DNA of 64,000 nt from Bacteroidota bacterium (GCA_023417065.1 JAEZGH010000196.1:9650-73649), one strand, 5' to 3'; shown: positions 52,265-60,629, numbered from the stretch's first letter. Numbers and translations: made by a program. The notes: a model not told the origin generated them from the letters alone.

Positions 52265-52819
52265 CTACCAGGAAAACGGCATCGCCACCAGGGTTCGATC
52301 CCAAAGCAGGACCATTTCTGCATCTTCGCCGATTTTTTCGAAGGCAATGGTGAACTGCTCGAATTCGTGTTCCTGCTGCACGGAGCGCACGGCGACGGCA
52401 AGGACATCGCGGGCGGGATTTCGGTTAGGCTCACCCTTTGAATTTATGCCCCATTGGCCATATTCGCGGTTGAAAATGATGGTCCAGTGGTCTTCGTAAG
52501 GAATCGTCCAGAGTGAATATTTGCCGCGTGGCAGGGTTTTGCCTTCGATAACGAGCTCTTTATTGGTCTCAAAAGTTGTGGCTTCGTTCGCACCGGTGCG
52601 CCATACTTCGTTATAAGGCACAAGATTGCCGAAGATTTCGCGGTTATTTTTCTTTGGGCGATTATAGAATACGCGAATGGAAAGGTCGCCGTTGCTGAAT
52701 TCTACCTGATCTTCAGGACTTCGGGATTTTTCCTGACGCATGTTGAAAATAGACACGCCCCACCCCAGAATAATCAGCAGAACAAGTGCAATACCGACAA
52801 ATATCAGAAACCTTCGCAT
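52265..52819 (-). CDS. DUF2911 protein, membrane-anchored
   Basis: 184 aa. One N-terminal membrane segment (about 5-24) and then a beta-sandwich of the DUF2911 family: SIRVFYNRPKKNNREIFGNLVPYNEVWRTGANEATTF (about 48-84, by position), LPRGKYSLWTIPYEDHWTIIFNREYGQWG (about 96-124). Such proteins are secreted or periplasmic and of unknown function. It ends 2 nt from the convergent PD40 gene. Confidence 0.9.
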   Translation of the reverse strand: MRRFLIFVGIALVLLIILGWGVSIFNMRQEKSRSPEDQVEFSNGDLSIRVFYNRPKKNNREIFGNLVPYNEVWRTGANEATTFETNKELVIEGKTLPRGKYSLWTIPYEDHWTIIFNREYGQWGINSKGEPNRNPARDVLAVAVRSVQQEHEFEQFTIAFEKIGEDAEMVLLWDRTLVAMPFSW

Positions 52820-52845
52820 TGGTGGCTGGAAAATTAAAAAAACAA

Positions 52846-52891
52846 TATTTTTGTGCTACTTGCAAAAAATATCGTATTGAGTCTATTTTTA
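52846..52891 (+). promoter_or_regulatory. Promoter candidates for the 39-aa membrane peptide
   Basis: TATTTTTG at 52846-52853 is an exact -7 match (TTG 24 bp upstream). A second option is TTG at 52860-52862 with TATTTTTA at 52884-52891 (21 bp). Both precede the ATG at 52913 by 20-60 nt. Confidence 0.4.
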
Positions 52892-52912
52892 CGTTCTTAA
52901 ATTAAAATAGTT

Positions 52913-53032
52913 ATGGATTTGTCATGGTGGCCTTTCTGGGTTGTAGTGTTTCTCTTCATTCTTGCGATTATTTCTCCCTGGGTCTTCCCTAACAAATCGG
53001 TTAGCAAGAACAAGCACGACAACAAGTTCTAG
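52913..53032 (+). CDS. 39-aa single-span membrane peptide
   Basis: MDLSWWPFWVVVFLFILAII-type hydrophobic helix (residues 5-23, Trp-rich start) followed by a polar Lys/Asn tail ending NKHDNKF. It has a plausible promoter 20-60 nt upstream and fits the gap exactly without overlap. A Trp/Phe-rich single-span peptide with a basic tail could be a regulatory membrane peptide, but the family is unknown and it could also be chance; the Trp-rich helix and basic tail argue for a real gene. Confidence 0.5.
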   Translation: MDLSWWPFWVVVFLFILAIISPWVFPNKSVSKNKHDNKF

Positions 53033-53183
53033 CATCTATTTCCTGTTCGTGAACCCGATTGAATTATTTGCCGGGTTTTCCAAAAAAGTTCAGCCATTCG
53101 CTTGACCACTTCCGTTTAAGAGGGAAAACTTAATCAGCATCGTTGCAACGTTTGCTGAGTATTTTTCTTAGTATATTCGAAAG

Positions 53184-54425
53184 GTGGGAAAGCGTCTTAA
53201 GCATTTGTGTATCATTTTATTTTTTGGTCTGGGCGTTGCCATCAGCGGCAAAGGCCAGGGACTTGGCTTCACCATTACGGGTGGAAAAGATAAAGTACAG
53301 ATTCCGATAGAGGTTTATAATAACCTGGTCGTTGTGCCGGTGGTTCTGAATGGCACGCTGCCCCTTAAATTCATTCTGGATACCGGCGTACGCACGGCAA
53401 TCCTAACTCAAAAGTCCTTTAGCGATATCCTCAACCTCGCGTATACGCGCAAGTACTCAATCACAGGTCCGGGCGGAGAAAAAATGGTGGATGCTTACGT
53501 CACCAACAACGTTTCCCTTACACTGCCAGGTGTACAGGGACGTGGCCACGCCCTGCTTGTATTGGAAGAAGATTATCTTGAATTACGGAACTACCTCGGC
53601 ACCGATGTCCACGGAATTCTCGGCTACGAGCTATTCAGTCGCTTTATTGTAGAGGTTGATTATGAGAAAAAGCTCCTGACGCTTTACGCGCCTCAGGCGT
53701 TCAGGAAACGCCGGAAATTCCATCCGTTGCAGATTACCATTGAGGATACCAAGCCATACGCCACGGTGCCGCTGGTGCTTCCGGGAGGTGTTCGGGTTGA
53801 AGCAAAGCTTTTGATGGACTCTGGCGCCAGCCATGCACTTCTGCTCGACCCACTCACCGATGAGCGAATCAGCGTTCCTGCAAGCACGGTGAGCAGTTCC
53901 ATCGGGCGGGGGCTGGGTGGTGAAATCATGGGCAAAGCTGGCAGGATAGAATCAATTTCGCTGGGCCACTTCAAGCTGCCTCGTGTCGTGACCAATTTCC
54001 CAGACCCCAATAGCTACAGCGATACCTCGAGTTACAAGATTTTCCGCAACGGCACCATTGGCGGCGAGATCATGAGCCGTTTTACTATCGTCTATGATTT
54101 TCCAAACGAAAAAGTTTATCTCAAAAAAAACAGCTCCTTCAAGAAAGCCTTTCACTACAATCTGAGCGGGCTTACCATTAAATCCAAAGGAGCAAAACTG
54201 AATGTCTTCGAGATTACGGGCGTACGCGGCGGTTCATCGGCCGACAAAGCAGGGGTTCAGGCAGGCGATATACTCGTTTCAATTAATGGCGTTGATCTCA
54301 AAGAGGTTGATCTGAACTTTGTGCTGGGCCTGCTAAACCGAAAACCGGGGAAGAAAATCCGTATGGAGGTTTCCCGCGATGGTGAACGTATAAAAAAAGA
54401 ATTCGTCTTAGCTGACCAGATCTAG
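53184..54425 (+). CDS. Secreted retropepsin-like aspartic protease with PDZ domain
   Basis: 413 aa from a GTG at 53184; a TTG-N17-TATATTCG promoter-like site ends 5 nt before it. A signal peptide (about 1-24) is followed by two Asp-protease lobes: LDTG at Asp66 (FILDTGVRTAILT) and MDSG at Asp212 (LLMDSGASHALLL). A PDZ domain closes the protein (about 330-405; GGSSADKAGVQAGDILVSING). Two D-T/S-G motifs in one chain resemble a fused, pepsin-like pair, whereas retropepsins usually dimerise. It should act in the periplasm or at the surface on peptide substrates. Overlaps the convergent pseudo-receiver gene by 18 nt. Confidence 0.85.
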   Translation: MGKRLKHLCIILFFGLGVAISGKGQGLGFTITGGKDKVQIPIEVYNNLVVVPVVLNGTLPLKFILDTGVRTAILTQKSFSDILNLAYTRKYSITGPGGEKMVDAYVTNNVSLTLPGVQGRGHALLVLEEDYLELRNYLGTDVHGILGYELFSRFIVEVDYEKKLLTLYAPQAFRKRRKFHPLQITIEDTKPYATVPLVLPGGVRVEAKLLMDSGASHALLLDPLTDERISVPASTVSSSIGRGLGGEIMGKAGRIESISLGHFKLPRVVTNFPDPNSYSDTSSYKIFRNGTIGGEIMSRFTIVYDFPNEKVYLKKNSSFKKAFHYNLSGLTIKSKGAKLNVFEITGVRGGSSADKAGVQAGDILVSINGVDLKEVDLNFVLGLLNRKPGKKIRMEVSRDGERIKKEFVLADQI

Positions 54426-54899
54426 TCCTTTCGGAGTCAGTTTGCTGAACAGACCGCTTTTTTGCTGATAAAATTTCCTGAGCAGTGCCTGCGTTTTTTT
54501 GAGGCGAAACGAATTTTTGATGGCGCTGTAAAGCGACTCGGTGGACAGGTTTTGTTTCAGCAGATAATCCAATATCCCTGCCGACGGCAACGTCTCGCGA
54601 TAGTTTGAATTCTTCAAGACCGTAATCGGAACGTGACGCGTTTTCTTTGTTGCACTTAACGTATTGATCGTTTCGAGGAGTTCGGAATTCCCCAGGTTGT
54701 CATCGATAAGAATAAAATTCGGGTTAAACGTATTGAGTCGTTCAACCGTCGAGCGAATGTCGAATGCAATTTCGGTGACGATTTTTCTTTTCTTAACCCG
54801 ATGCAGTTTTTCCAATACCGTACTCATTTCAATTGGATTGTTACCTACAACCAGAACGTGTAACGGTTGATGTGACGATTTTGAGAACATGGATTTCAT
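54408..54899 (-). CDS. Stand-alone pseudo-receiver domain protein
   Basis: 163 aa from the ATG at 54899; the TTG at 54905 is less likely. A CheY-like fold is suggested by PLHVLVVGNN (about 13-22), FILIDDN with Asp66 at the phospho-acceptor place (about 62-68), VPITVLK and GILDYLLKQN with a Lys near 115. The acidic pair that binds Mg2+ (VDDD) is replaced by GNN, and the switch Thr is Lys/Asn-like, so normal phosphorylation is unlikely. It has no output domain. It may bind a kinase or regulator as a phosphorylation-independent partner. It is divergent from the FAD oxidoreductase gene of the biosynthetic locus. Confidence 0.7.
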   Translation of the reverse strand: MKSMFSKSSHQPLHVLVVGNNPIEMSTVLEKLHRVKKRKIVTEIAFDIRSTVERLNTFNPNFILIDDNLGNSELLETINTLSATKKTRHVPITVLKNSNYRETLPSAGILDYLLKQNLSTESLYSAIKNSFRLKKTQALLRKFYQQKSGLFSKLTPKGLDLVS

Positions 54900-55020
54900 A
54901 GCCAACTCCAGGATTTAAAGGTATATTGAAACGTTGTGTTGAACGTGGTATTGCTTTGGTAGAAAATGTTGTGCCACCGGCAGTTTCAGCCCGGAGGGCT
55001 CTTACTCTTAACGAGAAAAA

Positions 55021-56133
55021 ATGAAATCCGTTTCAATTGTTGGCGGTGGAGTGGCGGGATTAGTCGCCGCAATTCAATTAGCCAGGGCCGGGATATCATG
55101 TACACTGTTCGAGCGGAAGAGTTATCCTTTTCATCGTGTTTGTGGCGAATACATTTCAAACGAAGCAGCGCCGTTCCTTCGGTCAACAGCGCTCTACCCT
55201 TCCAGCCATAGTCCGGCGAGGGTCAACAGGTTCATGCTGAGTTCGATCGATGGATCAAGTCAGTCCGTCCCGCTTGATCTGGGCGGTTTTGGTATCAGCA
55301 GGTTTACATTCGACAATTTTCTATTTGAAAAGGCAATCGAGGCCGGTGCAACGGTCAGACTAAACACAACGGTTGAAAGTGTTGAGTTTTTGGGGCAGTC
55401 GTTCCGGGTATCGACGGGAAGTGAGATACACGAATGTGATGTGGTTATCGCCGCTCACGGTAAACGTTCCGCTCTGGATGTAAAGATGAAACGCGCCTTT
55501 ACCCACAAACGCTCACCATTTTTGGGTGTCAAATATCATGTTCGGTATAATCATCCGACTGACCTTGTTGCGCTTCACAATTTCCCGGGCGGATACTGTG
55601 GCGTTAACCGCGTAGAAAATAACGTAGTGAATCTGTGCTACCTCGTTCAACGCGATCACCTTAAGAAGTACGGATCGATTGCTGCGATGGAGGAAAACGT
55701 GTTGTTTCAAAATCCCATACTAGAGAAGGTTTTCAGCGAATCAGAATTTCTTTTCACGAAGCCTGAGACTATCAACGAAGTTTCCTTTGAAACGAAGCAG
55801 CCTGTGGAAGATCATCTGCTTATGATTGGCGATTCTGCAGGAATGATTGCTCCCCTCTGCGGGAATGGAATGGCCATGGCGATTCATTCATCATTGCTCG
55901 TGAGTCGCGTGGTCAGGCGCTTCTGTTCTGACGACAGCTATTCACGTGCTCAGATGGAACAGGATTATATCCGGGAGTGGTCGCGCAATTTCAAAACACG
56001 CCTTTGGGTCGGTCGGCAAATTCAGCGTCTGTTCGGCAGCAACGGAAGTTCTTCTCTGGCTGTCAGGCTCCTGAGTAGCCGCAGGATCGCCAACATCATT
56101 ATCAGGAATACACACGGGAAGCCCTTTGAGTAA
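55021..56133 (+). CDS. FAD-dependent oxidoreductase (geranylgeranyl-reductase/monooxygenase-like)
   Basis: 370 aa. The N-terminal Rossmann loop VGGGVAGLVAAI (7-18), followed by the segment ERKSYPFHRVCGEYIS (about 36-51) and the later FAD motif MIGDSAGMIAPLCGNGMAMA (about 276-295) place it in the flavoprotein group of geranylgeranyl reductases and aromatic hydroxylases. It would hydroxylate or reduce a lipid-like or phenolic substrate. Context: next to UbiA, a type III PKS and a methyltransferase, it plays the role SrsC has in the Streptomyces alkylresorcinol pathway, where a flavoprotein turns an alkylresorcinol into a quinone-type product. The call of substrate is inference. A 121-nt leader separates it from the divergent pseudo-receiver. 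Confidence 0.85.
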   Translation: MKSVSIVGGGVAGLVAAIQLARAGISCTLFERKSYPFHRVCGEYISNEAAPFLRSTALYPSSHSPARVNRFMLSSIDGSSQSVPLDLGGFGISRFTFDNFLFEKAIEAGATVRLNTTVESVEFLGQSFRVSTGSEIHECDVVIAAHGKRSALDVKMKRAFTHKRSPFLGVKYHVRYNHPTDLVALHNFPGGYCGVNRVENNVVNLCYLVQRDHLKKYGSIAAMEENVLFQNPILEKVFSESEFLFTKPETINEVSFETKQPVEDHLLMIGDSAGMIAPLCGNGMAMAIHSSLLVSRVVRRFCSDDSYSRAQMEQDYIREWSRNFKTRLWVGRQIQRLFGSNGSSSLAVRLLSSRRIANIIIRNTHGKPFE

Positions 56134-56198
56134 AATGGATTTTGCTTGTACGGTTAAAGTAGTATATTCCATTCTAACTCTAAACTTAAACTACCGCC

Positions 56199-57191
56199 AT
56201 GAATCAGGAAAAAAACAGGAGGGACTTCTTACGGACACTCGGGCTACTCACATTTGGGGCAACCGCGGGGTCAGCTTTTTTGTCCTCGTGCAGCACCAAA
56301 TCAGGTGAATCAACAGCGAGCAATGACTCGACTTCAGCTCAGAGTTCTTCGTCGGCATCGCCTTTCTTCAAGATTTCCTTAGCGGAATGGTCACTGAACA
56401 AGGCATTGTTCGGCGGACAACTCACCAACCTTGATTTTCCGCTTAAAGCAAAAAATGACTTTGGCATCACTGGTGTGGAATATGTAAATCAGTTCTTCAA
56501 GGATAAAGCCCAGGATCAGCAATACCTCGCAGATCTCAAGCAGCGCTGTGACGACAATGGCATTGCGAGTGTTCTCATCATGATCGATGGCGAAGGAAAT
56601 CTCGGGGAGCTTGATGCGAAAAAACGCAACGCTGCCGTTGACAATCACAAGAAGTGGGTGGATGCTGCCAAATTTCTCGGCTGCCATTCCATTCGCGTAA
56701 ACGCCTATGGTGAGGGTTCGGCAGAAGACGTTGCCCGCGCTGCAACTGATGGGCTACGCGCCTTGTCGGAATTTGCAAAACAACACGACATAAATGTGAT
56801 CGTTGAAAACCACGGCGGATTTTCTTCCAATGGCGAATGGCTCGCTTCTGTGATCACCAACACGCAGATGGACAACTGTGGTACCCTTCCCGACTTTGGC
56901 AACTTCTGCATCCGATACGGAGAAGGCTACAGTTGCCAGGAATGGTACGACCGTTACAAAGGCACGCGTGAGATGATGCCCTTCGCCAAAGGTGTAAGTG
57001 CCAAGACCCATGAATTCGACGAAAACGGCAATTGTGTAGAAACGGATTACGACAAAATGCTCAGGATCGTCAAAGAAGCAGGTTATACAGGATGGGTCGG
57101 AATTGAATACGAAGGCAGCAAGCTTTCGGAAGATGAAGGCATCAGAGCAACGAAAGCTTTGCTTGAGCGCGTCGGTGCTGCCATCGCATAA
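56199..57191 (+). CDS. Tat-exported TIM-barrel sugar isomerase/epimerase-like protein
   Basis: 330 aa. N-terminus with twin-arginine motif NRRDFLR (5-11), hydrophobic part and FLSSCS near Cys31, so exported folded by Tat and perhaps lipidated. A Ser/Thr-rich stretch (32-50) precedes a xylose-isomerase-like barrel. The metal set is complete: Glu in VIVENHGG, Asp in LPDFGNF, His in SAKTHEFDE, Glu in VGIEYEG. Such enzymes isomerise sugars, but a periplasmic location is unusual. It follows the FAD gene by 65 nt on the same strand and ends flush with the convergent UbiA stop. Its link to the locus is unclear. Confidence 0.88.
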   Translation: MNQEKNRRDFLRTLGLLTFGATAGSAFLSSCSTKSGESTASNDSTSAQSSSSASPFFKISLAEWSLNKALFGGQLTNLDFPLKAKNDFGITGVEYVNQFFKDKAQDQQYLADLKQRCDDNGIASVLIMIDGEGNLGELDAKKRNAAVDNHKKWVDAAKFLGCHSIRVNAYGEGSAEDVARAATDGLRALSEFAKQHDINVIVENHGGFSSNGEWLASVITNTQMDNCGTLPDFGNFCIRYGEGYSCQEWYDRYKGTREMMPFAKGVSAKTHEFDENGNCVETDYDKMLRIVKEAGYTGWVGIEYEGSKLSEDEGIRATKALLERVGAAIA

Positions 57192-58085
57192 TCACTGGAT
57201 GAGCTGAAGCAGGTAGTTCCTGTCGATCAGGAAATAAATAAAGAAAATATTCAGACATGTGGCTGACAGTGTGGTCAGCCACATTGTTTTTGAGTAGTCA
57301 GCTTCCCGGGGATTTTTGTATACACGGATTAGCCAGAAGACAAAGTAGGCGACCACCGGCAGCAATGCCAACAGGAATCTAAAGCTGTATTCAACCTTGA
57401 AGAAGGTCATGAAGTAAAGGAAGAATCCGGCCGCAACAACGATGAATACCGTTCCCGCAAAGAGGAACGTTCCTCGTATTCCCAGTAGGATACTCAGCGT
57501 CCGATCACCCCGTGCGGCGTCTTCTGCGTGCTGGTAAACCTGTGTCAGAGGATAGTTGGCCCATAGCATGAAGGTGGCCAATGTGCCACCGATGATGACC
57601 TGGCTTTTCACGGCGCTTTCTATCGCGAAGTTATTCAGCCCGATGTAACACATCACGAACGTAAAGAACCCCTGGAAAACACCCGTTACCAACCAGGCAG
57701 TAATGGCATATTTTTTTAACCGTATTGAAGGATGGCTGTAAGCCTTCGATATCAGCCCGTAGATCAACAGCATTATTGTGAACTCCACATTAATGAAAAC
57801 AAGGCCGAGTATCAGGGCGATCAAATCGAAAAGGAGCGCGAGGTAGTACAATTCCCTTCTCACCGGAGGTGGGTTTTTCAGTATTCCAATACTGCCTTTG
57901 TCTTTGTCGAAGTAGCTGTTATAGGCATTGCTGGCGGGATAAAGGAAGAAGTGCAGAATCACAAATGTCCAGAGAATGTTACCTGCAATGAGGTTCGGCG
58001 ATATCGACAAGCTGAACAGGAAGATAGGGAGCAGAAACCAGGAGAATGGTATTCGCAAATGCAGCCATGACGATTTAGAGAGCAT
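57192..58085 (-). CDS. UbiA-family membrane prenyltransferase
   Basis: 297 aa with about nine membrane helices. The first aspartate-rich motif is modified: NAYNSYFDKDKG (53-64), with Asn53, Asn56, Asp60 and Asp62 matching N-x3-D-x-D; the second is in QVYQHAEDAARGDRTL (about 186-201). These bind Mg2+ and the isoprenyl diphosphate. It attaches a prenyl chain to an aromatic or lipid acceptor in the inner membrane. The divergent neighbour, 56 nt away, is the type III PKS, so the pair is probably controlled from one bidirectional promoter and the acceptor may be the PKS product. Confidence 0.85.
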   Translation of the reverse strand: MLSKSSWLHLRIPFSWFLLPIFLFSLSISPNLIAGNILWTFVILHFFLYPASNAYNSYFDKDKGSIGILKNPPPVRRELYYLALLFDLIALILGLVFINVEFTIMLLIYGLISKAYSHPSIRLKKYAITAWLVTGVFQGFFTFVMCYIGLNNFAIESAVKSQVIIGGTLATFMLWANYPLTQVYQHAEDAARGDRTLSILLGIRGTFLFAGTVFIVVAAGFFLYFMTFFKVEYSFRFLLALLPVVAYFVFWLIRVYKNPREADYSKTMWLTTLSATCLNIFFIYFLIDRNYLLQLIQ

Positions 58086-58141
58086 AGTTTTCGGGTAATG
58101 GAAAGCTACCCAATATAGAACTTAAACCGAACATCGCCCGA

Positions 58142-59245
58142 ATGAGTTATATCACGGCAATAGGCACAGCCACACCTCCAAACCGTTTTGATCAGGGAAC
58201 GCTGGCGGATTTCATGGTAAACGTGATGCACACGAACGGGAGCGAGGAACGGAAGATCAAAGCAATTTTCAGGGCAAGCGGGATCAGGTATCGGTATTCT
58301 GTTCTTGATGATTTTGGTAAACAGAACGGATTTACCACTTACCCCAGCAATGGAGCGGGTTCTTTCCCTGGCACTTCCCTGCGAATGAAGTTATACAGGG
58401 AGCATGCATTGCCGCTGAGTATTGCCGCGGTGGAAGACCTGAATAACTCGACATTAGATTTTCAACTCAGCGAAGTCACACATCTCGTCGTCATATCGTG
58501 TACGGGAATGTACGCACCCGGACTGGATATTGACATCATCAAACACTTCAAGCTATCAACAGACACGGAGCGAATGTGCATTAACTTCATGGGTTGCTAT
58601 GCGGCGTTCAACGGAATCAAGGCAGCTGACGCCATCTGCAAGAGCAATCCTGCGGCGAAGGTCCTGGTAGTATGTACCGAGTTGTGCAGCCTGCACTTTC
58701 AGCCTCAGGGTGATGATGATAATATTCTGGCAAATGCGCTGTTTGGCGACGGCGCCGCAGCACTGCTTGTGGAATCCGCCCCGCGTGGGGAGAAAAACCT
58801 TTCGCTCGAGCACTTCCACAGTGATCTGGCGCTGACAGGTGAACGCGAGATGGCGTGGCTGGTGGCCGATTCGGGATTTGAAATGAGGCTATCGTCGTAT
58901 GTGCCAGACTTGCTGAAAAACAGTATCGGTAATTTTTTTGAAGCCCTGCTTCGGAAGGGAAGGCTTGAAGCTCAAGGTGTAAAATACTTCGCTATTCATC
59001 CCGGAGGAAAGAAAATACTTGAAGCCATAGAGAAGGAGCTTGCCCTGACCAAAGATCAGAACCGCTTTGCATATGAGGTATTGGAGAACTTTGGAAACAT
59101 GAGTAGTCCAACCGTTGTATTCGTGCTGAAGGGTATTCTTGAACAATTGACGTCAGCGGATAACAATGCGATGATATGGTCTGCTGCATTTGGCCCGGGG
59201 CTTACATTGGAGAGTATGTTATTAAAAGCACATGTTTATGCCTGA
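58142..59245 (+). CDS. Type III polyketide synthase (chalcone/stilbene-synthase-like)
   Basis: 367 aa, normal for type III PKS. The catalytic triad is intact: Cys152 in NFMGCYAAF, His286 in AIHPGGKK and Asn319 in NFGNMSSP, with spacing close to plant chalcone synthase. The GTSLRMK/AHLVVISCTG core (about 78-122) and GFGDG-like FGDGAAALLV (about 201-210) fit the thiolase fold. It extends a fatty acyl or aromatic CoA starter with malonyl-CoA; bacterial homologues of this branch (SrsA, ArsB/C-like) make alkylresorcinols or alkylpyrones. Its end overlaps the methyltransferase start by 14 nt, so they are coupled. Confidence 0.92.
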   Translation: MSYITAIGTATPPNRFDQGTLADFMVNVMHTNGSEERKIKAIFRASGIRYRYSVLDDFGKQNGFTTYPSNGAGSFPGTSLRMKLYREHALPLSIAAVEDLNNSTLDFQLSEVTHLVVISCTGMYAPGLDIDIIKHFKLSTDTERMCINFMGCYAAFNGIKAADAICKSNPAAKVLVVCTELCSLHFQPQGDDDNILANALFGDGAAALLVESAPRGEKNLSLEHFHSDLALTGEREMAWLVADSGFEMRLSSYVPDLLKNSIGNFFEALLRKGRLEAQGVKYFAIHPGGKKILEAIEKELALTKDQNRFAYEVLENFGNMSSPTVVFVLKGILEQLTSADNNAMIWSAAFGPGLTLESMLLKAHVYA

Positions 59246-59951
59246 CCTTGCCTCCCGATCGACCGGAATTGAATTGATGGACGATTTGAATTGTTCAGGC
59301 GAGGTTGTCAGCCAGACGCTGAAGGAACTCGAGTTCATCAACAAGTGGTTGGGTGGGAACGCGGTTACCGTGTCGGCTATAAAGAAACTGATTCGCAATT
59401 GGCCCCGGGAGAAGACGCTTCACATTGCCGATCTCGGTTGTGGTGGTGGCGATATGCTGCGCGTAATTCATTCCCTTGCATCGCGGAAAGGTATCAGGGT
59501 GCATCTGACCGGTATTGATGCAAATCCTGAAATCATCAGCTATGCGCGGGAAAACCTCAGCGATATTCCGGAGGCCGAGTTCCTTGCACTTGACGTCTTC
59601 TCGGACGCCTTTCGCAACCTGAAGTTTGACGTTGTTATCGGAACGCTGTTCTTTCATCATTTCAGCTCACCGGATCTTATCCGGTTCTTTTCAGACCTGA
59701 AATCCCGCGTTTCTCTCGGTATCGTAATCAATGACATTCACCGCCACTTTCTCGCGTATCATTCAATCCGGTTACTCACCCGCGCATTTTCAAAGTCGTA
59801 TATGGTTAAGCATGATGCCCCCCTGTCAGTGGCCCGCGCCTTCACAAGGGAAGAATTCACAGAAACGCTGAAAAAGGCCGGATTTCAAGACTTTTCCATT
59901 CAATGGAAGTGGGCCTTCCGATGGCAGATTATCATCCGGACGGACAAATAG
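59232..59951 (+). CDS. Class I SAM-dependent methyltransferase
   Basis: 239 aa (start ATG at 59232, or 59238, or possibly 59277). Motif I is IADLGCGGGDM (about 63-73), motif II area GIDANPEI (about 90-97) and the post-I segment LDVFSD (about 116-121); the rest is helical and soluble. It would methylate an O or C of the product of the neighbouring PKS. In Streptomyces srsB and Bacillus bpsB the partner methyltransferase is an isoprenylcysteine-type membrane enzyme, so here the chemistry is filled by a soluble class I enzyme, an unusual swap. Overlap with the PKS gene argues for one pathway. Confidence 0.88.
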   Translation: MFMPDLASRSTGIELMDDLNCSGEVVSQTLKELEFINKWLGGNAVTVSAIKKLIRNWPREKTLHIADLGCGGGDMLRVIHSLASRKGIRVHLTGIDANPEIISYARENLSDIPEAEFLALDVFSDAFRNLKFDVVIGTLFFHHFSSPDLIRFFSDLKSRVSLGIVINDIHRHFLAYHSIRLLTRAFSKSYMVKHDAPLSVARAFTREEFTETLKKAGFQDFSIQWKWAFRWQIIIRTDK

Positions 59952-60008
59952 CATCGCGATTATGGCATAGTTTTTAGTACTTTAGTTGCCATTTCAACAG
60001 CAGAAAGT

Positions 60009-60557
60009 ATGAAACTACGAAACTTGTTTACCTGCCTGGGAATGGCCCTGATCGTAGTGGCCTGTTCACCAAAACCGTATGGCTCAAAAGTTAAAGAACC
60101 TTTTCAGGGCAATGCGTATGAATCCAATAACAGATTCTGGAGAGCCTCCGGCAAAGGTGAAAGCTCAAAAGACAATATCGCCAGAAGCAAAGCCGATCTC
60201 GATGCCAAGGCCATGCTTGCCGGTCAGGTTAACACAACGATGAAACAAGTTGCGGATCAATACCTGGGACAAACGGAAAATGAAAGGGCTGCCGATGTAG
60301 CCGACAAGTTTCAGAGCCTCGTAAGACAGGTGATGAATACCGAAATTGCCGACCTCAGAAAGATTGGAGAACGCAAATTCTACAATGACAAAACCAGGGA
60401 ATACACGGTGTTCATCGCATATGAGATTAAAAAAAATGCGATGCTCCGCTTTATGAAGAAACAGGCGAAGGTGGATAAAACCATCAATGAGCGCCAACGT
60501 GAGCTGATTGAAAAGATCATCGATGAGGAAATTGGAAAACTCGGTGACGATGACTGA
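60009..60557 (+). CDS. LPP20-like lipoprotein
   Basis: 182 aa. Lipoprotein signal with IVVACS, Cys20. The mature part starts with a segment NNRFWRASGKGESSKDNIARSKADLDAKAMLAGQVNTTMKQV (about 39-79, by position), which is the LPP20 lipoprotein pattern (conserved R-x-x-G-x-G and a long helix), and a C-terminal Lys/Glu helix. It is anchored to a membrane on the periplasmic side; function unknown. It stands alone, followed by a bidirectional terminator. Confidence 0.82.
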   Translation: MKLRNLFTCLGMALIVVACSPKPYGSKVKEPFQGNAYESNNRFWRASGKGESSKDNIARSKADLDAKAMLAGQVNTTMKQVADQYLGQTENERAADVADKFQSLVRQVMNTEIADLRKIGERKFYNDKTREYTVFIAYEIKKNAMLRFMKKQAKVDKTINERQRELIEKIIDEEIGKLGDDD

Positions 60558-60582
60558 GTTGACTGTGTGATGAAGTGCAAAG

Positions 60583-60613
60583 AAAAAGTCATCCCGAAAG
60601 AGATGACTTTTTT
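60583..60613. terminator. Bidirectional terminator between the lipoprotein and htpG
   Basis: AAAAAGTCATC (60583-60593) and GATGACTTTTTT (60602-60613) form an 11-bp hairpin with an 8-nt loop. A-rich on the left and T-rich on the right means it can end the plus-strand lipoprotein message and the minus-strand htpG message; the two genes are convergent. Confidence 0.88.
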
Positions 60614-60629
60614 ACTTTATAGATAATTC

